10,517 nucleotides of DNA from Candidatus Uhrbacteria bacterium RIFCSPHIGHO2_02_FULL_53_13. Lineage in GTDB: Bacteria > Patescibacteriota > Patescibacteriia > UBA9934 > UBA11717. The notes under the pieces are model-generated. The model was given only the letters and a program-made list of their open reading frames with translations. It made no database searches and was not told where the DNA came from. This document shows positions 6,895-10,517 of the stretch, in pieces. Location: positions 1 through 10,517 of the forward strand of contig MGDX01000008.1 of NCBI GenBank assembly GCA_001791035.1. The letters run 5' to 3'. Position numbers and translations under genes: made by a program. Each line of letters begins with the position of its first letter. Position 1 is the first letter of the stretch.

Positions 6895-6934
6895 TTTTTA
6901 ATCCAAGTGTGAATCACATTTGGATTAAAAATCA
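6892..6934. repeat. Long AT-rich hairpin (20-bp stem, 3-nt loop)
   Basis: TGATTTTTAATCCAAGTGTG (6892-6911) pairs with 6915-6934 around the loop AAT. There are nineteen Watson-Crick pairs and one G-U pair if the RNA is made rightward; leftward RNA would have an A-C mismatch at that position. There is no U-tract outside the stem, so it is not a standard intrinsic terminator. It lies in the spacer between the polymerase/ligase gene and the end of the repeat-protein gene, at the point where base composition changes. It could be a MITE or REP remnant or a processing site. Confidence 0.85.
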
Positions 6935-6978
6935 ATTCCCCTCCGCGAAGTGACGCAGGCGCGCCAATCGCAGAGGGG
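6927..6978 (-). terminator. Probable intrinsic terminator of the MopE-repeat gene
   Basis: On the minus strand CCCCTCTGCG (6978-6969) pairs with CGCGGAGGGG (6947-6938): ten pairs, one of them G-U. The 21-nt loop contains the palindrome GGCGCGCC. It lies 8 nt past the TGA of the repeat-protein gene and is followed by AATTGATTTTT, a loose T-rich tail. The tail overlaps the AT-rich hairpin, so the two structures compete or act together. Confidence 0.6.
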
Positions 6979-6985
6979 ATCCCCA

Positions 6986-9900
6986 TCAGGGAGAGATTAC
7001 GATCTCAAACTCGAGATCGCATCCGGTGCCCGCCTCATTGGGCACCGCATTGGAAGCGTCAACCGTCAACGGCGTCCCGTCGGCGGAGAACAGCGGGTCG
7101 GACCCACCGAGCCTCCAGTTGAGCGGGTTACTCCCGCCCGTGCACGCCCAGTCCATCCCGGACGCGTCCACAAGCTCGACGTTCAAGAGCAGGGTGTGCA
7201 CCCCCGGAGCCGTGAGGTCCGTGAGCGTTGCACACACGCTTTGTCCTGCGTCCACGAAGGCCCCGTCAAAGTCACCGCCCGGGAAGGACGAGTGCTCGTC
7301 TGGGGTCGCCGCGTTCCACAGGACGTACTCCGTGAGACTCGTGTACGACACGGCCTCGTCGAGCTCCCACCAGCACAAGGTGGGCTCTGCGCCAACCGGA
7401 CAGTCCTCGTCCACCAGCTCGTCGCAGTCTTCGTCGGTCAACCCGTCGCAGACTTCGACCGCTACCGGTGAAATGGAGGCGTCCATGTCGTCGCAATCGA
7501 ACGGTGGCAGCATGAAGTCACCGTCGGCGTCCGCGTCGCACGCGTCGCCCTGCCCGTCACCGTCCAAATCATCCTGACTTGGATTGGCGTCGCTCGGGCA
7601 GTTGTCGCCCTCGCACGGCAGAACGCCGTCGCCGTCAAGGTCGAGCTCGTTTGTGCTCGGCCCGCCGGCGCAGTCGTTGTCAAGCCCGTCGCACAACTCT
7701 GGTGCGCCCGGGTACGACTGGTCGTCGGTGTCGTCACAGTCGCCGGCGCTCTCCACGAGTGACGGCGGCTGACCACCAGGACAGAAGTAGAACCCAACGG
7801 ACGGATCGCCGAAGCCATCATCGTCTGCGTCCCAGTAGTACTTGACCTGCAACCAATCGTCCACAACCCCCGAGCAGTCGTTGTCCACATAATCGCAGAC
7901 TTCGACGGCGCCCGGATTGATGGCCGCGTTTGAATCGTTGCAGTCAACGTCTGCCGCGTACCCGTCCGCGTCGCTGTCGAAAGCGCCGCAGTCGGGCCAC
8001 CCATCGGCGTTCAAATCTGCCTCCGCAGAAGGAACGCTGCCGTCGCAGTCGTTGTCCTCTCCGTCGCACAGCTCCAGGGCCTGTGTGTTGAAGGTCGCAT
8101 CCGCGTCATCGCAGTCGCCTTCGCACGCCATCTCCCCGTCACCGTCCGCGTCGAGCTCCCCATTGGGAACCGTCTCGTCGCAGTCGTTGTCGAGGCCGTC
8201 ACACAGCTCGGGCGCACCGCTGTACACGGCCGCGTCGAGGTCATCGCAGTCCGTGTTCGTGGACACGAACCCGAGGGGCGGCAGACAGGCCATGACGTGC
8301 GGAATCGGGCTTTCGGGCCCATTGCCGTCGCCATCGCCGTCGTACCAAAACGCCTCAAGCGTCCCCTCGTCAACACTGCCGTCGCAGTCGTTGTCGGCGC
8401 CGTCGCAAGACTCGGGGTTGTCCGGGGACATCCCGTCCTCTGCGTCGTTGCAGTCACCCGCACACGACGACACCCCATCTCCGTCCGCGTCAAGCGCGTT
8501 CAGGAGGTTGTTGTTGTCGTCGCAGTCGCCCTCACAGCTCGACAGACCGTCCCCGTCGCCGTCCTCTTCCATGGAGGGCAGAACGAAGTTGCAGTTGTTG
8601 TCGAGGCCGTCGCACAACTCGGGCGCTCCGATGTACACGGAGTCGTCGCCATCATCGCAATCCGGCGCAACGGGATCATTGAGATCCGCGCCGTCGCCGT
8701 CGGCATCCACAAAGTCGGCGCCAGAACAATCCTCGTCGATCCCGTTCATGGGAATCTCGGAGGCGTTCTGGTTGATCGCCGAGTCGCTGTCGTCACAGTC
8801 GACCTGCGCCAAGAAGCCGTCGCCGTCGGCATCCTGACACGCAACGAGCTCATCCTCGAGCCCATTGCAGTTGTTGTCGAGATCGTCGTCACAAACCTCG
8901 AGGTTCCCACCGAAGTTGGCGGGATCCAGGTCGTCGCAGTCGTCGGCACACGCGAGCGCGCCATCGCCGTCGTAGTCGACCTCCACCAAGGGCAGCGAAC
9001 CACTGCAGTCATTGTCGATCCCATCGCACACCTCGGGGTTGCCCGGGAAGTGCGCGGAGTCGAGATCGTTGCAGTCGTTGCCACCGTCCCCATTGCTGTT
9101 CTCGCCGTCCCCATCCTTGTCGGGATCGGCGCAGTTGGGGAGCGTGTCACCGTCCAAGTTGGCGAAGCTCTCGGCAAGGGAGCCATCGCAATCCTGATCG
9201 ATGATATCGCACAGCTCCGGCGAGAGCGGCGCGATCGTGGCGTCGGTGTCATTGCAATCCGGGCCGCCACCGCCCGCAAAACCGTCTCCATCCACATCGA
9301 CCAGATCGCCACCGAAGCAGTTCTGATCGATCCCGTCGTACGGCACCTCAATGGCGCCGGGGTAACGAGTCGGATCGGTGTCGTCGCAGTCCGCATCCGC
9401 GAACGCACCGTCGCCGTCGCCGTCCACACAGGCAACGAGACTCTCGTCGACACTGCCATTGCAGTTGTTGTCGATGTTGTCGCACAGCTCGGGGAGGCCC
9501 GGGGCCACCGTCACCGCGTCATCGTTGCAATCGAAGGGCGACATGACAAAGTCGCCGTCGGCGTCCGCGTCACACGCGTCGCCCTGCCCGTCGCCGTCCA
9601 GGTCAACCTGACTTGGGTTGGGCTGAAGCGGACAGTTGTCGCCATTCAGGCACTGAACGAGACCGTCGCCATCGCCGTCCACCTCCGAAGGAAGCAGAAC
9701 GCCGTCGCAGTTGTCGTCCAGACCGTTGCAGACTTCGATCATGCCCGGGAACCGCATCGGATCGAGGTCCGCGCAGTCCGAGCCGGCCAAGCCGCCTGCA
9801 AATCCGTCGCCATCCTGATCCACCAAGTCTGCCCCATTGCAGTCCTGGTCGATCCCGTCGTACGGCACCTCGAGGGCACCGGGGAAACGGGTCGAATCGG

Positions 9901-10516
9901 CGTCGTTGCAGTCGGTTGGCGTAAACGAGCCATCGCCATCTGCATCGAAGCAGAACGACGTGCCTTCGTCGACGCTGCCATCGCAGTCGTCGTCAAGGCC
10001 GTTGCACGACTCGAGGGCACCCGGACGGACGGTGTTGTTGTCATCGTCGCAATCCGGATTTGCCGCACACGGGCGGAACCCGTCGCCGTCGCCATCGAGT
10101 TCTGTGATCGGCAATTCGCCGTCGCAGTTGTTGTCGAGGTCGTCGCACAACTCGGGCGCTCCGTCGAAAACCAACGGGTTACCTTCGTTGCAGTCGCCCT
10201 CGCACGGCGATTGACCATCCGCGTCGATGTCCTGTTCCGAGAGGGCAAGCCCGCCCGAACAGTCGGAGTCGACACCGTCGCAGACTTCGTCCGCGCCGGG
10301 ATGGATGCTCGCATCCGTATCGTCGCAGTCGCCATCACACACCATGGCGCCGTCTCCGTCGCCGTTAACCTCATCCACACCAACGACACCGTTACAGTCG
10401 TTGTCGATGCCATCGCACACTTCCGGATTCCCGTAGAAACGGAGCGGATTAGCATCGTCGCAGTCACCTTGTGCCTGCGATTGGTCATCACCGTCGCCGT
10501 CGCTGTACGCCGGATC
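6986..10516 (-). CDS. Giant Asp/Cys-rich MopE-type metal-binding repeat protein (5' end beyond window)
   Basis: The leftward frame is open from the right edge to TGA at 6988-6986: 1176 visible residues, N-terminus missing. A GTG at 10420 is internal to a repeat, because the preceding 32 codons continue the same pattern (QGDCDDANPLRFYGNPE). I count 19 signatures of the CDGxDNDCxG kind (PF11617, putative metal-binding motif, MopE-like), each followed by DGDG and GDCDDxD loops. Three lack the first Cys (VPYDGIDQ or IPMNGIDE). Two thrombospondin type 3 repeats are interspersed. The Asp loops are expected to bind Ca2+ and the Cys pairs to form disulfides, so the protein should work outside the cytoplasm. 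The last about 135 residues (from AEPTLCWW) form a non-repetitive, beta-rich domain with no LPXTG, PEP-CTERM or membrane tail. Copper binding is known for Methylococcus MopE but cannot be inferred here. Third-position GC is visibly higher than in the neighbours, which may mean horizontal transfer, composition bias of the Asp-rich repeats, or chimeric assembly. Confidence 0.92.
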   Translation of the reverse strand, partial: DPAYSDGDGDDQSQAQGDCDDANPLRFYGNPEVCDGIDNDCNGVVGVDEVNGDGDGAMVCDGDCDDTDASIHPGADEVCDGVDSDCSGGLALSEQDIDADGQSPCEGDCNEGNPLVFDGAPELCDDLDNNCDGELPITELDGDGDGFRPCAANPDCDDDNNTVRPGALESCNGLDDDCDGSVDEGTSFCFDADGDGSFTPTDCNDADSTRFPGALEVPYDGIDQDCNGADLVDQDGDGFAGGLAGSDCADLDPMRFPGMIEVCNGLDDNCDGVLLPSEVDGDGDGLVQCLNGDNCPLQPNPSQVDLDGDGQGDACDADADGDFVMSPFDCNDDAVTVAPGLPELCDNIDNNCNGSVDESLVACVDGDGDGAFADADCDDTDPTRYPGAIEVPYDGIDQNCFGGDLVDVDGDGFAGGGGPDCNDTDATIAPLSPELCDIIDQDCDGSLAESFANLDGDTLPNCADPDKDGDGENSNGDGGNDCNDLDSAHFPGNPEVCDGIDNDCSGSLPLVEVDYDGDGALACADDCDDLDPANFGGNLEVCDDDLDNNCNGLEDELVACQDADGDGFLAQVDCDDSDSAINQNASEIPMNGIDEDCSGADFVDADGDGADLNDPVAPDCDDGDDSVYIGAPELCDGLDNNCNFVLPSMEEDGDGDGLSSCEGDCDDNNNLLNALDADGDGVSSCAGDCNDAEDGMSPDNPESCDGADNDCDGSVDEGTLEAFWYDGDGDGNGPESPIPHVMACLPPLGFVSTNTDCDDLDAAVYSGAPELCDGLDNDCDETVPNGELDADGDGEMACEGDCDDADATFNTQALELCDGEDNDCDGSVPSAEADLNADGWPDCGAFDSDADGYAADVDCNDSNAAINPGAVEVCDYVDNDCSGVVDDWLQVKYYWDADDDGFGDPSVGFYFCPGGQPPSLVESAGDCDDTDDQSYPGAPELCDGLDNDCAGGPSTNELDLDGDGVLPCEGDNCPSDANPSQDDLDGDGQGDACDADADGDFMLPPFDCDDMDASISPVAVEVCDGLTDEDCDELVDEDCPVGAEPTLCWWELDEAVSYTSLTEYVLWNAATPDEHSSFPGGDFDGAFVDAGQSVCATLTDLTAPGVHTLLLNVELVDASGMDWACTGGSNPLNWRLGGSDPLFSADGTPLTVDASNAVPNEAGTGCDLEFEIVISP
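7514..7606 (-). repeat. Thrombospondin type 3 repeat, copy A
   Basis: Encodes 31 residues starting DNCPSDANPSQ, followed by DLDGDGQGDACDADADGDF, the classic TSP3 Ca2+-binding pattern. It matches the copy at 9548-9640 at 27 of 31 residues and at most bases, 2034 bp away in frame. Confidence 0.9.
9269..9451 (-). repeat. 61-residue higher-order module, second copy
   Basis: Encodes VDESLVACVDGDGDGAF through VPYDGIDQNC to VDVDGDGFAGG. It matches the module at 9791-9973 at 42 of 61 residues, offset 522 bp (174 codons), with no length change. The PGAxEVPYDGIDQ core lacks the usual first Cys of the MopE signature. Confidence 0.85.
9548..9640 (-). repeat. Thrombospondin type 3 repeat, copy B
   Basis: Encodes DNCPLQPNPSQV followed by the same DLDGDGQGDACDADADGDF block as copy A. 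Both copies are followed by a PPFDC/SPFDC loop and then a MopE signature, so the duplicated unit is larger than the TSP3 motif alone. Confidence 0.9.
9791..9973 (-). repeat. 61-residue higher-order module, first copy
   Basis: Encodes VDEGTSFCFDADGDGSF through VPYDGIDQDC to VDQDGDGFAGG. A third, more diverged version (with IPMNGIDEDCSG) lies near 8690-8860. The array therefore grew partly by duplication of blocks holding several motifs. Confidence 0.85.
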
Positions 10517-10517
10517 G

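Larger units (their letters stand above)
7404..10516 (-). repeat. Array of 19 MopE-type repeat signatures
   Basis: The coding-level tandem array consists of variable units, about 40-60 codons each, with the order: Cys-Asp-x-x-Asp-Asn-Asp-Cys, then an Asp-Gly-Asp-Gly loop, then Gly-Asp-Cys-Asp-Asp, then Pro-Gly-Ala-x-Glu. At DNA level this gives recurring plus-strand strings such as GTCGTTGTC and GTCGTCGCAGTC. Unit lengths differ, so it is not a satellite or CRISPR. Confidence 0.9.

Noticed and set aside
6892..6934. AT-rich hairpin as a bidirectional intrinsic terminator
   Set aside because: The T runs are inside the stem and base-paired, with no unpaired T-tract after either arm, so it is listed as a palindrome of unknown role.
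6975..6984. GGGGATCCCC palindrome after the stop of the repeat-protein gene
   Set aside because: Its left half is already one arm of the longer terminator stem (6938-6947 with 6969-6978). Ten bases alone give no independent evidence of a site.
6081..6986. Leftward frame overlapping the polymerase/ligase gene in another frame
   Set aside because: It covers the membrane protein out of frame, begins in the spacer, and its CERSEAI-like peptide is the translation of a dispersed repeat.
7917..8837. Long plus-strand frame with Ser/Pro-rich translation opposite the MopE gene
   Set aside because: It is the antisense of the GAC/GAT/TGC-rich repeats. The Ser-rich monotony follows from the complementary codons, and there is no start signal or family resemblance.
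7404..10516. CRISPR-like appearance of repeated GTCGTTGTC / GTCGCAGTC strings
   Set aside because: Units vary in length and sequence, keep one open frame, and encode recognised protein repeats. There are no constant direct repeats with unique spacers and no cas genes.

Overview
The window looks like a chromosomal accessory region for surface polysaccharide and surface proteins, probably from an uncultured bacterium of the Patescibacteria (CPR) type. That assignment is inference. It rests on a membrane-anchored repeat-domain protein carrying a GDQLGRGPLPPR segment that I associate with CPR proteins, FG-GAP repeats of the style common there, weak or missing Shine-Dalgarno sites at several starts, and a dispersed ATTGC...GCAAT repeat. 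TGA is used as a stop, so the code is not the TGA-recoded one of Gracilibacteria/Absconditabacteria.

Layout. Bases 1-69 hold the first 23 codons of a leftward gene that leaves the window. A strong leftward promoter (92-119) lies in front of it, inside one arm of a 48-bp inverted repeat (83-130). Next comes a translationally coupled rightward pair. The first gene (160-2211) is a secreted GHL15-like glycoside hydrolase with five FG-GAP repeats. The second (2211-3926) is a single-pass membrane protein with extracytoplasmic Ig/DUF11-like domains. A leftward GT4 glycosyltransferase (3879-5153) converges on the second gene and overlaps its 3' end by 48 bp. A REP-like palindrome lies inside the glycosyltransferase's last codons.

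The second arm of the inverted repeat (5202-5249) follows. It carries a rightward promoter that runs within about 35 nt into an intrinsic terminator (5258-5279). A leftward multi-pass O-antigen polymerase/ligase-family gene (5300-6844) comes next. It appears to start almost leaderless from an extended -10 promoter beside a dispersed repeat. A 105-bp spacer (6881-6985) contains the rest of that repeat, a 20-bp hairpin and a terminator.

From 6986 to the right edge there is one leftward gene, 5'-truncated by the window, encoding at least 1176 residues. It is an Asp/Cys-rich array of MopE-type metal-binding repeats with two thrombospondin type 3 repeats and a non-repetitive C-terminal domain. Its base and codon composition is visibly richer in G+C at third positions than that of the other genes.

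How the genes may work together (inference): the O-antigen polymerase/ligase homologue and the GT4 enzyme would build or attach a surface glycan. The secreted hydrolase-like protein and its anchored partner would trim, bind or display it outside the membrane. The giant repeat protein is a separate putative Ca2+/metal-binding surface or secreted protein. I see no defence system, CRISPR, tRNA, rRNA or transposase. The most unusual structure is the pair of inverted, outward-facing promoter copies that bracket the three-gene block.
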